A stretch of DNA of 64,000 nt from Rhodoferax sp. (GTDB lineage: Bacteria; Pseudomonadota; Gammaproteobacteria; Burkholderiales; Burkholderiaceae_C), in contig JAGRPL010000004.1 in assembly GCA_019449595.1 (NCBI GenBank), forward strand, positions 1,178,001 through 1,242,000. Direction: 5' to 3'. A model generated the notes under the pieces. The model did not search any database, was not told the DNA's origin, and was given only the letters and a program-made list of their open reading frames with translations. Shown here piece after piece: positions 32,711-42,579 of this stretch. Position 1 is the stretch's first letter. The number at the start of each line of letters is the position of its first letter. The translations under genes and the position numbers were made by a program.

Positions 32711-34615
32711 TCAGCGATTCTGAACTTCAAAAATATGACCTAACAACAGGGAACCGGCTTGTGACAAGTGATTCTCGTCCTTGAAAATACTGTGTCCATC
32801 CTGAATGATGGGGCAACGCCCTTCGCGGCAAAGTGCTACATTGGGATCCACGACATGAACCCGGGGCCATCGGGCCAGCACCTGCAATGCACTGACACGT
32901 ATAGCCTCTGACTTCACGTCGTCGGACAGCTTGTCAATCACACAAGAGTACGGGGGCTTGCGACCGAATGGCAGCGACCCCATGCACAAGCGCGGGTCGA
33001 ATCCAGGCTCTACCACCGGCAAGAAGTAATACACCTGCTTGCCAGCAGATTGCAGCATGGCCAGCGTCGCATCCAAGCCTTTCTCAAAGTCCTGACGCGC
33101 CTGCAGCGAAGACTGCGCGTCCAGGTAACGGCCCCGAAACACCAACGCCACCGCACGAATCTGGGAATCAGTAGCTATATCGCGCAACGTCGCTTCCATA
33201 TGGCGTCCACACTCAGACAAACCATTGCTACCGCCCACAGCCCTCACTGGCACACAAGCGCCTTTTCCACGCACAGCCAAATTCAGCCCCTGGGCATCAA
33301 AGGCTTGCTCCAACCCCCAGAAAGCATGCACCGCATGGCTGTCCCCCAAAACAACCGCACTCACCGGCTTGTCCGGATGGGCCAGCAAACAGACGTCACG
33401 TTCGGGGAATTTGAAAGGTTTGTCGCACCGTGCCTCAGTAATCAGCCCCTGCTTCTCAAAATCAAGAAAGTCTTGGCTGGCAACTTGGTCCATCTGTATC
33501 AGGTTTTTATGGCGTATCCGCTCCAATCCATGCCGATCATGGATATTCTTGCCCAAAAAGCCAATGATGGTCATGGCAAGCACCAGCAGCGCGATTACCC
33601 AACGACGCGGCAATCTGCGCAAAGGCAACTCCCACAGTCGGTAGGTAAGCACCGCCAGTAATAGACTGGCTAACACCAACCCTAGGCGCAATCCCGCCGA
33701 TGCCTGGCCGCTTTCGATAATGTAGGCAAAACTCAACAACGGCCAGTGCCAAAGGTACCACGGGTAGCTGACTTTCCCCAGAGCAACCATCCACGGTTGG
33801 CGCAATAAGCGCCCTGTCCAATCGGACGCAGATGGCACTGCAATCAAAACAGCTGCAGCCAATACGGGCAACCCCGCCACCACACCGGGGAACGGCACGG
33901 TCGCATGCAGCAAAGCAGTGGCACCCAAGAGAGCCGCAACAGCGAATCCCCGAACCATCGGCGGTAGCAAGCTGAAGCGCCGCACTGGTTGCAGCGCCAG
34001 CCAAGCGCCAACAAGCAACTCCCAGGCACGGCTCAGTGGAGAATAAAAGGCTTGGGTTCGGTCGCTCCAGACCCACCAGACAGACAACAATAACGAGCAC
34101 AATGCCAGGGCCGCCACGGTACGCGCGGTTTTGTATTTGCTCCGCAGAATCAACCACAAAACCAAAGGCCAGACGATATAAAACTGTTCTTCAATCGCCA
34201 ATGACCATAGGTGCAACAACGGCTTGGCCTCTGACACTTTGTCGAAATAACCAGCTTCCCACCACAAACCGAAGTTGGAGAGAAAGGCCGCGCCTAGCCC
34301 CAGGTGCTTGCCCAGTTGCATGTACTCTTCGGCCAACAAGGTATGCCACCCTGCGGTCAGGCACGCCAGCAGCACCAGAATCAGTGCCGGGAAGATACGC
34401 AGAATACGCCGTGCATAAAATGATGCAACGCTCCAGTGACCGCTCTGCATCTCCTGCTGCAGGATGCTGGTGATCAGATAACCAGAGATCACGAAGAAGA
34501 CATCGACCCCGATGAACCCGCCAGGAAACACCGTGGGAAATGCATGGAAGGCCACTACGGTCAGAATGGCGATGGCACGCAGACCATCGATGTCGGAACG
34601 GTAGGAAATGCTCAC
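32711..34615 (-). CDS. Acyltransferase 3/SGNH fusion protein (OafA/YrhL-like)
   Basis: The 634-residue protein has an N-terminal acyltransferase-3 membrane domain: YRSDIDGLRAIAILTVVAFH (catalytic His region), GVDVFFVISGYLIT, ten or so membrane segments up to about residue 365. A periplasmic SGNH domain follows with VVLGDSHAVHAFWG and DENHLSQAGS as the Ser and His blocks. It O-acetylates surface sugars, probably O-antigen. I chose the GTG at 34615, whose GTGA overlaps the stop of the upstream two-domain glycosyltransferase. Confidence 0.88.
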   Translation of the reverse strand: MSISYRSDIDGLRAIAILTVVAFHAFPTVFPGGFIGVDVFFVISGYLITSILQQEMQSGHWSVASFYARRILRIFPALILVLLACLTAGWHTLLAEEYMQLGKHLGLGAAFLSNFGLWWEAGYFDKVSEAKPLLHLWSLAIEEQFYIVWPLVLWLILRSKYKTARTVAALALCSLLLSVWWVWSDRTQAFYSPLSRAWELLVGAWLALQPVRRFSLLPPMVRGFAVAALLGATALLHATVPFPGVVAGLPVLAAAVLIAVPSASDWTGRLLRQPWMVALGKVSYPWYLWHWPLLSFAYIIESGQASAGLRLGLVLASLLLAVLTYRLWELPLRRLPRRWVIALLVLAMTIIGFLGKNIHDRHGLERIRHKNLIQMDQVASQDFLDFEKQGLITEARCDKPFKFPERDVCLLAHPDKPVSAVVLGDSHAVHAFWGLEQAFDAQGLNLAVRGKGACVPVRAVGGSNGLSECGRHMEATLRDIATDSQIRAVALVFRGRYLDAQSSLQARQDFEKGLDATLAMLQSAGKQVYYFLPVVEPGFDPRLCMGSLPFGRKPPYSCVIDKLSDDVKSEAIRVSALQVLARWPRVHVVDPNVALCREGRCPIIQDGHSIFKDENHLSQAGSLLLGHIFEVQNR

Positions 34616-37062
34616 GAGGTACCCTCCGTCACCAAACCATCCAGTAATGTGGCAACAGCGGCCTGTGTCGTATAGGGACTGGACAAACCGTTGTCTAACA
34701 GCCCTCCCTCCAGCCAGCAATCGAACAATTGCCCAGTCAGCAAGGCCAAAGCGGCCTCTGCACTGGCGCTCTGGGTTTCCACCACGCTATGCCCCTGCCC
34801 CCGCAGCAACGCCGCCATCTGCGGATTGCGATGCACAGTCGCCAAGATAGGCCGCTGCATCCACAGGTACTCGTACAACTTGGACGGAATGTACTCGGCG
34901 CAGATGGGCTCAGTGCCGTGCAACAGCAGCAACACATCCACACTGCGCATGCGACGCAAAATTTGCGCACGGCCAGACAATCCTGTGAACGGGTCCGCTT
35001 CAATGCGCCCCAAATGGCGCACCATGTCCCGTACTGGGGATTGAGCGAGACAGGACTCGGACACTGCGTCCAATGGCCCACCGGTGACCTGCAATTCCAC
35101 CCTATTCCGCAATTCCGGACGCTGCGCTACCACGGTTTCCAGTGCTTCAATGATGGGCTGCAGGTTACGTGTGTTGGAAAGCGATCCAAAATGCCCAATC
35201 ACCATCTTGGGGCCCGGTACATACGGTGGCAATTCCTTAAACGGAGCATCAATGCCAGGCATCATCATCTTTCCACGATCACCCAATTGCGGATGCCGCC
35301 GCTTCGCGCTGGCCAACGCCTGCTCGGTAAACCAGATGGCAACATCGGCATCGGTGCAGATCATCCGCTCCACTTCAGCTTGCATGTGCTCCTGCGGGGT
35401 GTGCGGAGCGCTACCCGGCATCACCAACGGGTCATGCACCTCAGCCAGCCAACGCACTCCCAGGGAGCGCTTCAATGCATGCCCCGCCACATGGGCGGCG
35501 AAGGCGCCACCGGTAGAGTAGATCAAGTCAAATTTGCGTTTTCGGGCCAACAGCCATCCCGCTAGGTAGGCGCTGAGCCACCACGACCAGGAGCTTTCCA
35601 CGCGGAAAAGCAGTTTTTCCAATAGCATGAACGGCAGCAATGGAATGCTCAACAGTACCATCACCAGCCGATAGGCCAAGGGGCTCGGCAAGTGCTTGCG
35701 CAACACGTGACGCAGCTCGAACCGGATGCCCGCAGGCCCCGCAGGCCAGAGCTGATGGTGCTCAAAGTGTGTGTCCTTGCGACCAGAAACGCCGCTGAGA
35801 ATCACCAGTTCGATGCCCGCCGCTTCCAGATGCGGCAATTTGTCGGTGATGGTCTGGCTGGCAGCGCGTCCGTCCATATTGAAAGCGTGGGACAAAACCA
35901 GCCAGCGCTGCGCGTAGCGCCTGGCAATCCAGCGGTACATCACTTCATAAGTTGCTGCAGCCTGAACCCAGGAGCGGACCTGGGCAAACGCCATTGCAGA
36001 CGTTGATAGTTTTTCCGCCAAAGCCCTATTGCCCAGCAGGGCCTGCAGGATGGTGGCTAGCTGGGTTGCATCTCTGGGATCTTCAAGTATCAGCGCGTTC
36101 TCGCAATCACTCAGGTCCTTTGCAATACCGCAATAGGGGACATCGCTCACCACCACCGGCAGGCCGTGAGCCATGGCTTCCAGCACTACCATGCCATAGG
36201 AATCTTCCAGTGTTGGGTGAACCAGCGCATCCGCTGCACGGTACGCTACCCCCATATCACGCTGGCTACCTAAAAAGTGTACGCGTGCACTCAATCCCTG
36301 TCTCTCTACCTGCGTCTGCAACATACGCATTGCTTCACCCTGGCCGACCACGGCAAGATGAACCTGTTCGGGCATGAGTTCTAGGGCTTGCAGCAGTGTA
36401 GGCAAGCCCTTCTTGACCAGATCATTTCCCACGAAGAGCAGCAACATTGCCCCGATTGGCAAGCCCAGTTTCCGACGAGCTTGCTCACGCGCTTCGGCGG
36501 ACGCCCCTCCAGGCCCGGCGTCAACGCCTGGCGTCACCACCTCCAGCATGGAGACCGATGCCGGGTAAGCCACCTCCAACACACCTTTCAGGGAGGAAGA
36601 GGTACACACCACCTTTTTTTTCAATGCCCAAGCATAACGACGCTTCTCGAGCCACAAATAGGTCAGCAAACGCGGACTGGTCAGCACCTTGAGCCAACGC
36701 AACGCCAGCGCAGCACCGCACTTGCCCGCAAACAGCGTGTATTTCACCGGCAGCACGTGAACCGTTTGCACATTACCGTGCCAGGTGTTTTCATGCGAAT
36801 GCACAATGTCAAAGCCGGTGCGCGTGGCGCGCCAGGTGGCCCAGGCGTAATAGAGCTGGTTGATCCAACGCGGCCGTGCCATCGGCCTGGGAACGCGGTG
36901 ATAAACCACTCCAGGAAACTGATGTGCGATGTCCTGCGCAAACACATGCACCTCATGGCGCGCCGCCAACTGCTCCACCAGCGCGATGGAGTAACGCTCT
37001 GCCCCACCCCCGGTGGTCGAAAAATTGCGGCTCAAGACCGCGATACGCAATCGCCTCGTCAT
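34612..37062 (-). CDS. Two-domain glycosyltransferase (tandem GT4)
   Basis: The 816-residue protein contains two GT-B enzymes in one chain. The first (about residues 1-375) begins RIAVLSRNFSTTGGGAERYS and has VGNDLVKKGLPTLLQALE and VHPTLEDSYGMVVLEAMAHGLPVV (the ExxxxxxxE motif). The second (about 385-816) has DLIYSTGGAFAAHVAGHAL, IGHFGSLSNTRNLQPIIEAL and a C-terminal IPSKLYEYLWMQRPIL motif. Bifunctional GT4 chains of this kind make consecutive linkages of LPS or O-antigen. The donor sugars cannot be predicted. It overlaps the acyltransferase by 4 bases. Confidence 0.85.
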   Translation of the reverse strand: MTRRLRIAVLSRNFSTTGGGAERYSIALVEQLAARHEVHVFAQDIAHQFPGVVYHRVPRPMARPRWINQLYYAWATWRATRTGFDIVHSHENTWHGNVQTVHVLPVKYTLFAGKCGAALALRWLKVLTSPRLLTYLWLEKRRYAWALKKKVVCTSSSLKGVLEVAYPASVSMLEVVTPGVDAGPGGASAEAREQARRKLGLPIGAMLLLFVGNDLVKKGLPTLLQALELMPEQVHLAVVGQGEAMRMLQTQVERQGLSARVHFLGSQRDMGVAYRAADALVHPTLEDSYGMVVLEAMAHGLPVVVSDVPYCGIAKDLSDCENALILEDPRDATQLATILQALLGNRALAEKLSTSAMAFAQVRSWVQAAATYEVMYRWIARRYAQRWLVLSHAFNMDGRAASQTITDKLPHLEAAGIELVILSGVSGRKDTHFEHHQLWPAGPAGIRFELRHVLRKHLPSPLAYRLVMVLLSIPLLPFMLLEKLLFRVESSWSWWLSAYLAGWLLARKRKFDLIYSTGGAFAAHVAGHALKRSLGVRWLAEVHDPLVMPGSAPHTPQEHMQAEVERMICTDADVAIWFTEQALASAKRRHPQLGDRGKMMMPGIDAPFKELPPYVPGPKMVIGHFGSLSNTRNLQPIIEALETVVAQRPELRNRVELQVTGGPLDAVSESCLAQSPVRDMVRHLGRIEADPFTGLSGRAQILRRMRSVDVLLLLHGTEPICAEYIPSKLYEYLWMQRPILATVHRNPQMAALLRGQGHSVVETQSASAEAALALLTGQLFDCWLEGGLLDNGLSSPYTTQAAVATLLDGLVTEGTS

Positions 37063-37071
37063 GTCATCTCG

Positions 37072-38547
37072 TCACAACAGCACAATGTCATACTGCTCCT
37101 GCCCCATCGCAGCCTCGCTCTGCAACGACACCGGCTTGCCAATGAACTCGCTCAAGCCGGCCAGGTGCTGGCTTTCCTCGTCCAGAAACAGCTCAATGAC
37201 CTTGGGGGATGCCACCACGCGGAACTCCCGCGGGTTGAACTGGCGGGCTTCACGCAGAATTTCACGGAAGATGTCGTAGGCCACGCTGCGCGCCGTCTTC
37301 ACAATACCTTTGCCTTCACACACCACACACGGCTCGCACAGCATGTGCGCCAGCGATTCGCGGGTGCGCTTGCGCGTCATTTCCACCAGACCCAGCTGTG
37401 AAAACCCGCCCGCCATGGTCTTGACCCGGTCCCGGGAGAGCTGCTTCTTGAACTCGGCCAGCACGGCTTCACGGTGGTCTTCCCGCACCATGTCGATGAA
37501 GTCGACAATGATGATTCCGCCCAGGTTGCGCAGGCGCAACTGCCGAGCAATTGCCTGGGCCGCCTCGAGATTGGTCTTGAAAATGGTGTCGTCAAAATTG
37601 CGGGCCCCCACAAAGCCGCCGGTATTGACATCCACCGTGGTCAACGCTTCCGTCTGGTCCACGATCAGGTATCCACCCGATTTCAGCTCCACCCGGCGCG
37701 CCAGCGCCCGGGCGATTTCCTCGTCGATGGAAAAGAGGTCGAAAATGGGGCGCTCCCCCTTGTAGTGCTGCAACTTCCCCGCCGCCATGGGCATGAACTC
37801 GGCACCGAAAGCCTTCAGCGCGGCATACTGCTCCCGGGAGTCGACCCGAATGGTCTGGGTGGCCTCGCCCACCAGATCGCGCAACACACGCTGCAACAGG
37901 CTCAAGTCCTGGTGCAGCAGGGACTGCGGCGGCAACCGGACAGACGCATCCTTGATACGGGCCCACGCCTTGCGCAAATAGCCGATATCGTCGGCCAGCT
38001 CGGCGTCCGAGGCATCCTCACCATTGGTGCGCAGGATGAAACCGCCCCCCTGCGGGCCCACCAGCTGCTGCAGGCGGGTGCGCAACTCATCGCGCTGGTG
38101 GGGCGGAATTTTCTGCGAAACCCCGATGTGGTCGTCCTGCGGCAGGAACACCAGCAGGCGCCCTGCAATGCTGATCTGCGTAGAAAGACGGGCACCCTTG
38201 GTCCCGATGGGCTCCTTGATGACCTGCACCATGATGGCCTGGCCCTCAAAAACCTGCTTTTCGATCGGGATCGGCGGCGCAGCGTTCTTGGCGATGAAGG
38301 GAGCCTCCCCTTCCGGCTGACGGTGCCAGACATCCGCCACGTGCAAAAACGCGGCACGCTCCAGCCCGATATCAATAAACGCCGATTGCATGCCGGGCAA
38401 CACCCGGGCCACCTTGCCCAGATACACGTTACCCACCAGTCCGCGCTCCAACGTGCGCTCCACGTGCAACTCCTGCACCGCGCCGTTTTCCATGATCGCC
38501 ACCCGGGTTTCCTGGGGTGACCAGTTGATCAGAATATCTTGCTGCAT
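37072..38547 (-). CDS. rng: Ribonuclease G
   Basis: The 491-residue protein is an RNase E/G family endonuclease. It has an S1 domain near residues 37-125, and the catalytic core shows TTVDVNTGGFVGARNF and GGIIIVDFIDM with the two metal-binding Asp. The zinc-link CEPCVVCEGKG lies near residue 395. It processes 16S rRNA 5' ends and decays some mRNAs. The ATG at 38547 is chosen as MQQDILINWSPQETRVA is the family start; the longer frame upstream overlaps nothing useful. It is the last gene of the yebC-rng run. Confidence 0.93.
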   Translation of the reverse strand: MQQDILINWSPQETRVAIMENGAVQELHVERTLERGLVGNVYLGKVARVLPGMQSAFIDIGLERAAFLHVADVWHRQPEGEAPFIAKNAAPPIPIEKQVFEGQAIMVQVIKEPIGTKGARLSTQISIAGRLLVFLPQDDHIGVSQKIPPHQRDELRTRLQQLVGPQGGGFILRTNGEDASDAELADDIGYLRKAWARIKDASVRLPPQSLLHQDLSLLQRVLRDLVGEATQTIRVDSREQYAALKAFGAEFMPMAAGKLQHYKGERPIFDLFSIDEEIARALARRVELKSGGYLIVDQTEALTTVDVNTGGFVGARNFDDTIFKTNLEAAQAIARQLRLRNLGGIIIVDFIDMVREDHREAVLAEFKKQLSRDRVKTMAGGFSQLGLVEMTRKRTRESLAHMLCEPCVVCEGKGIVKTARSVAYDIFREILREARQFNPREFRVVASPKVIELFLDEESQHLAGLSEFIGKPVSLQSEAAMGQEQYDIVLL

Positions 38548-38581
38548 GGCGTTGAGTCTAGTGTGATCCGGCCGGCGGGCA

Positions 38582-39184
38582 TCAGAGGGTAAAGCCCAAG
38601 GTTCGCAACGCCTGGGCCGTTTCAAACAAGGGCAAGCCCATGATGCCCGAATAACTGCCACTGAGATGCGCAATGTGCGCGGCCGCCCTGCCCTGCACGG
38701 CATAGGCTCCCGCCTTGCCCATGGGCTCCCCCGTGGCGACATACGCCGCGATGTCATCTTCGCTCATGTCCGCAAACGTCACCCAGGATTCACTGCACGC
38801 CGCCACCCGCCGTTCACCCCACCCCAGCGCAATGGCCGTGATGACCCGGTGCGGGCGATTGGACAGTGCACGCAGCATGCGCCTGGCATCACCGGCATCG
38901 GCCGGTTTGCCAAAAATGGTTTTCCCCATCGCCACGGTGGTATCGGCGCACAGCACGGGCGCAAGCGGCAGCTGCCGTCGCGCCAGGCGCGCCTGCGCCG
39001 CGGCCAGCTTCAGACCCGTGACGCGCTGAACATAGGTCTTGGGCGCCTCGTTGCGCAGCACCACTTCCAGCGCCTCCGCGTCCTCCTGAGCATCGGGCAG
39101 CAGCAACTCATGGCGCACACCCAACTGGTCCAGCAACTGACTGCGCCGCGGACTTTGGGATGCCAAGTAGACAAAGGAATGCAT
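38582..39184 (-). CDS. maf: Maf-like nucleoside triphosphate pyrophosphatase
   Basis: The 200-residue protein begins YLASQSPRRSQLLDQLGV, the Maf signature, and has VLCADTTVAMGKTIFGKPAD and GKAGAYAVQGRAAAHIAHLSGSY. Maf proteins hydrolyse non-canonical or dTTP/UTP nucleotides. Here the phrase TVAMG could fit dTTP/UTP type or m7GTP type, so I do not choose. It lies 9 bases after rlmH on the same strand. Confidence 0.9.
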   Translation of the reverse strand: MHSFVYLASQSPRRSQLLDQLGVRHELLLPDAQEDAEALEVVLRNEAPKTYVQRVTGLKLAAAQARLARRQLPLAPVLCADTTVAMGKTIFGKPADAGDARRMLRALSNRPHRVITAIALGWGERRVAACSESWVTFADMSEDDIAAYVATGEPMGKAGAYAVQGRAAAHIAHLSGSYSGIMGLPLFETAQALRTLGFTL

Positions 39185-39193
39185 GACGCTGGA

Positions 39194-39661
39194 TTACTCG
39201 CGGTGGTAAGGGTGATTGGCGTTGATGGACCATGCGCGGTACAGTTGCTCAATCAGCAGCACCCGTGCAAAGGCGTGCGGCAAGGTCAGGTCCGACAAAC
39301 GAATGCGTTCATGCGCGGCCTGCCGGAACGCCGGCTCCAGACCGTCGGGGCCACCAATCACCAGGGCCACGTCACCCCCCCCCAGCTGCCACTCCTTGAG
39401 CCGTCCGGCCAGCGCAACGGTGCTCAGACTGGTGCCCCGTTCGTCCAGCACCACGATGCGAGCCCCCTTGGGAATGGCGGCCTCAATGCGGGTGCGTTCC
39501 GCGGCATACAGCGTCTCCAGGGTCTTGGAGCCCCGGGGTTCGGTCTTGACCGCCTTGAGCTCCACGCGCAACTCATGCGGAAAGCGCTTGGCGTAATCGT
39601 CCCACGCGGTCTGCGTCCAATCGGGCACGCGCAAGCCCACGGCAACAATGACCAGCCTCAC
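39194..39661 (-). CDS. rlmH: 23S rRNA (pseudouridine1915-N3)-methyltransferase RlmH
   Basis: The 155-residue SPOUT-class enzyme has [13 protein letters not shown] at the start, [15 protein letters not shown] as the SAM-binding knot and the C-terminal [20 protein letters not shown]. It methylates pseudouridine 1915 in helix 69. It lies 7 bases after rsfS, the usual neighbour. Confidence 0.95.
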   Translation of the reverse strand: MRLVIVAVGLRVPDWTQTAWDDYAKRFPHELRVELKAVKTEPRGSKTLETLYAAERTRIEAAIPKGARIVVLDERGTSLSTVALAGRLKEWQLGGGDVALVIGGPDGLEPAFRQAAHERIRLSDLTLPHAFARVLLIEQLYRAWSINANHPYHRE

Positions 39662-39668
39662 GGGTGTA

Positions 39669-40373
39669 TCAGGCTTTGCGGGCAGCTGTCTTCTTGGCAG
39701 CGGCTTTAGCGACCGTCTTGGCAGCTGCCGGCACCACCACCTTGGTCACCGTCTTGGCTGCAGTCTTCTTCACGGGAGCCGCCTTTTTGGCCGGGGTTGC
39801 GGCGCCTGCTGCCTTGGGTGCAGCGGCCTTGCGGGCGGGTGCCTTGGCAACGGTAGCTTTCTTGGCGGCCGCCTTCTTCAACTGGGCCTTGGACGGGAAC
39901 GCTTCCTCAACACCTTTCTTGGCCGCGTTGGACCGCTTCAAGCTCGTTTCGGCTTTGGGCGCCGCCTTGGCGGGTTTGGCACCTTCTGCCACTGCGGGCT
40001 TGGCAGCACCCAGCTTCAGGCGCACGGGTTTTTCACCCCACAGCTCTTCCAGGTTGTAGTACTGACGGAAGCTGGGCTGCATGATGTGCACCACCGCCTG
40101 ACCGCAATCCACGATGATCCATTCGCCGTTGGCCTCGCCTTCCACACGCGGCTTGGAGAAACCTGCCTTGCGCACGGCATCCAGCACGCTGGCCGCCAGA
40201 CCCTTGGTCTGGCGATTGGAGGTGCCAGACGCCACAACCACCCGTTCAAACAAGGCCGACAGATGTTCGGTATCAAACACCTGGATATCCTGGGCCTTGA
40301 CGTCTTCCAGACCGTCCACGATGGCACGTTGAAGTTTCGTAATGTCTTTTTTTGCAACGGTTGGTGTAGTCAT
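39669..40373 (-). CDS. rsfS: Ribosome silencing factor RsfS with long Lys/Ala-rich tail
   Basis: Residues 1-118 are a normal RsfS (DUF143): [18 protein letters not shown] start, [22 protein letters not shown], and [30 protein letters not shown]. This part binds L14 and blocks subunit joining in starvation. After residue 118 comes an extra tail of about 115 residues made of Ala, Lys, Pro and Thr with repeats like AAKKA and KKTAAK, resembling histone-H1-like tails. The usual length is about 105-130 residues. It starts exactly at the end of nadD with a 1-base overlap. Confidence 0.9.
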   Translation of the reverse strand: MTTPTVAKKDITKLQRAIVDGLEDVKAQDIQVFDTEHLSALFERVVVASGTSNRQTKGLAASVLDAVRKAGFSKPRVEGEANGEWIIVDCGQAVVHIMQPSFRQYYNLEELWGEKPVRLKLGAAKPAVAEGAKPAKAAPKAETSLKRSNAAKKGVEEAFPSKAQLKKAAAKKATVAKAPARKAAAPKAAGAATPAKKAAPVKKTAAKTVTKVVVPAAAKTVAKAAAKKTAARKA

Positions 40374-40990
40374 CAGGCTGTTTGGTAAAGGTGGTGAAGG
40401 GCAATATAACGCGCAACGGGCTCAAAAACCAGTGGGGCAACGCTTTGGTGGTTCGCCAGATGCTGGCGAATGTCGGTGGCGCTCACGTCAACGGGAGGCA
40501 TTTCCAGGCGACGCGCATTTGGCACTGCAGGCAAAAGGGCATCAAAAGCACCCTCTCCGCCCGGAAAACCTGCGCGATCAGCTACACAAATTATAGCAAG
40601 CTGCGGAATCTCCTCCCAACGGTGCCAGGAAGTCAGGGCCTGCGCCTGGTCCTGGCCCAAAATCAGGAACAGCTGGGCCTGGGGATGCTCACTGCGCAGC
40701 TCCCGCAAGGTATCCACGGTATAGCTGGCACCCGGGCGCCGGGTTTCGCGCGGATCGACGGTCACCCCCTCCAGACCCGCAAAGGCCAACTCGGCCATGG
40801 CCAGCCGGTGCAGGGCGGGTGTCAGGTCACGGGCTTTGTGCCAGGCCTGGCCGGTGGGGATGATGCACAGGGCATCAAGCTGCAGTTGCGCCAACGCCGC
40901 CTGCGCCAGTGCCCGGTGCCCCAGGTGGGGCGGATCAAAAGCCCCTCCGAATACGCCCATGCGCCGTACTTGACCGGGAATGTCGCTCAC
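40373..40990 (-). CDS. nadD: Nicotinate-nucleotide adenylyltransferase
   Basis: The 205-residue enzyme makes deamido-NAD from nicotinate mononucleotide and ATP. The HxGH motif is in [14 protein letters not shown] and the C-terminal ISATDIR-like motif is [11 protein letters not shown] chose the GTG at 40990, whose GTGA overlaps the hemF stop; the fold begins 11 residues later. The longer frame from 41152 lies inside hemF and is unlikely. Confidence 0.93.
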   Translation of the reverse strand: MSDIPGQVRRMGVFGGAFDPPHLGHRALAQAALAQLQLDALCIIPTGQAWHKARDLTPALHRLAMAELAFAGLEGVTVDPRETRRPGASYTVDTLRELRSEHPQAQLFLILGQDQAQALTSWHRWEEIPQLAIICVADRAGFPGGEGAFDALLPAVPNARRLEMPPVDVSATDIRQHLANHQSVAPLVFEPVARYIALHHLYQTA

Positions 40991-41904
40991 ACCCAATCCC
41001 GCCGCACCAGGAACTGTCGGTACAGGGCTTCTTCCGGCGAGCCCTCCTGCGGGACCGCCTGGTAGGTCCAGCTGACCAGGGGCGGCATGGACAGCAGAAT
41101 GGACTCGGTACGTCCCCCGGACTGCAGACCAAAATGGGTGCCGCGATCCCACACCAGGTTGAACTCCACGTAGCGCCCGCGGCGGTAGAGCTGAAACTCC
41201 CGCTCGCGGGTACCGTAGGCCGCGTCCTTGCGGCGCTCCACGATAGGCAGGTACGCCGCCAGAAACGCATCGCCCACCGAGCGCATCAGCCCAAAACCGT
41301 TGTCAAAGCCGCCCTCGGAGAAATCGTCGAAAAAGATACCGCCCACGCCACGCTGCTCATTGCGGTGCTTGAGGAAGAAGTAGTCATCGCACCACGCCTT
41401 GAAACGGGGGTATTTGTCCTCCCCAAAAGGCTGCACCGCATCGCGGCACACGGTATGGAAATGGCGGGCATCCTCGTCAAAGCCGTAATACGGCGTCAGG
41501 TCCATGCCACCGCCAAACCAGCACACCGCTTCCTGCCCGGGATGCCCCGCCGACAGCATGCGCACATTCATGTGCACCGTGGGCACATATGGGTTGCGGG
41601 GATGGAACACCAGCGACACCCCCAGGGCCTCAAATGGCGCCCCCGCCAACTCCGGCCGGTGTTGTGTGGCGGACGGCGGCAGGGCCGGGCCGCGCACGTG
41701 CGAGAAGCCACACCCCGCGCGCTCGAACACCGTGCCCCCTTCCAGGATGCGCGTCATGCCGCTGCCCTGCAGGGGTTCGCCCGGCGCCTTGGCCCAGGCG
41801 TCAGCCAGGAAACTTCGTTCGTCCAGCGCAGCCACCGCGCCGGTGATGCGTTCCTGCAAGCCCTGCAGATAGGTTTTCACCGTGCCCACGCGTACATCGC
41901 TCAT
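40987..41904 (-). CDS. hemF: Oxygen-dependent coproporphyrinogen III oxidase
   Basis: The 305-residue enzyme converts coproporphyrinogen III to protoporphyrinogen IX. Family motifs include [50 protein letters not shown] and the end [20 protein letters not shown]. It overlaps nadD by 4 bases and the acyltransferase by 4 bases, so translation is coupled. Confidence 0.95.
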   Translation of the reverse strand: MSDVRVGTVKTYLQGLQERITGAVAALDERSFLADAWAKAPGEPLQGSGMTRILEGGTVFERAGCGFSHVRGPALPPSATQHRPELAGAPFEALGVSLVFHPRNPYVPTVHMNVRMLSAGHPGQEAVCWFGGGMDLTPYYGFDEDARHFHTVCRDAVQPFGEDKYPRFKAWCDDYFFLKHRNEQRGVGGIFFDDFSEGGFDNGFGLMRSVGDAFLAAYLPIVERRKDAAYGTREREFQLYRRGRYVEFNLVWDRGTHFGLQSGGRTESILLSMPPLVSWTYQAVPQEGSPEEALYRQFLVRRDWV

Positions 41905-42575
41905 GCTGACTCCGATTGTTGCTGACTGGCATTGTTGCCCATGAGCCGCACCGGCGCCGCCTGCCCGGGCCGGTAGCCCCGTACGCCCTCGTAGACGGAG
42001 GCAATGCGGGCCATGTCCTGCTGCTCGTCACCGCTGAGCCACAGGAAATCGACGGCGGCGATCTCCCGCCGGCCAAAATCCGCCCGCACCAGACCCAGCG
42101 GCACACGGGCCTGCACCGCTATGCGGTAAAAGCCGCTGCGCCAGCCCGGCTGCGCCCGGCGTGTGCCCTCCGGGGACAGTGCCAGCCAGAAATATCCGTT
42201 GCGTGCCTGCCGCTCGCGCAACAGATCGACCATTTGCCCGACCACGCCGCGCGAGGCACTGCGGTCCACCGGCACGCCCCCCATCCAGCGCAGCCAGCGC
42301 CCGAACAGGGGAATGCGAAACAGGCTGTCCTTGCCCCAAAAACTGGCTTGCACGCCCAGCGCCCACTTGGCCAGTATCAAGACCACAAAATCCCAGTTGC
42401 TGGTGTGCGGATACACCACCAGCACGCCCTGCTGTGCCGGCAGGCCGTCAAAACGCAGCTTCCAGCGCAGGGCACCCAATACCCAGGCCGCTAGGCGGCT
42501 GCCCTGGGGCTGCACCGGATACGGCTTGGGAAACTCCCCGCCCGACAGCGAATCCGTCAGCCCCTCGGGCGCCAT
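41901..42575 (-). CDS. 1-acyl-sn-glycerol-3-phosphate acyltransferase-like (PlsC family)
   Basis: The 224-residue protein has the acyltransferase motifs HTSNWD (HxxxxD) and [20 protein letters not shown] (EGTR). An N-terminal membrane helix is likely near [11 protein letters not shown] chose the ATG at 42575, four bases past the purD stop; the longer frame from 42632 would overlap purD. This short PlsC type next to purD and hemF is usual in this family of bacteria. It could be a lysophospholipid or ornithine-lipid acyltransferase. Confidence 0.85.
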   Translation of the reverse strand: MAPEGLTDSLSGGEFPKPYPVQPQGSRLAAWVLGALRWKLRFDGLPAQQGVLVVYPHTSNWDFVVLILAKWALGVQASFWGKDSLFRIPLFGRWLRWMGGVPVDRSASRGVVGQMVDLLRERQARNGYFWLALSPEGTRRAQPGWRSGFYRIAVQARVPLGLVRADFGRREIAAVDFLWLSGDEQQDMARIASVYEGVRGYRPGQAAPVRLMGNNASQQQSESA

Positions 42576-42579
42576 GGAC

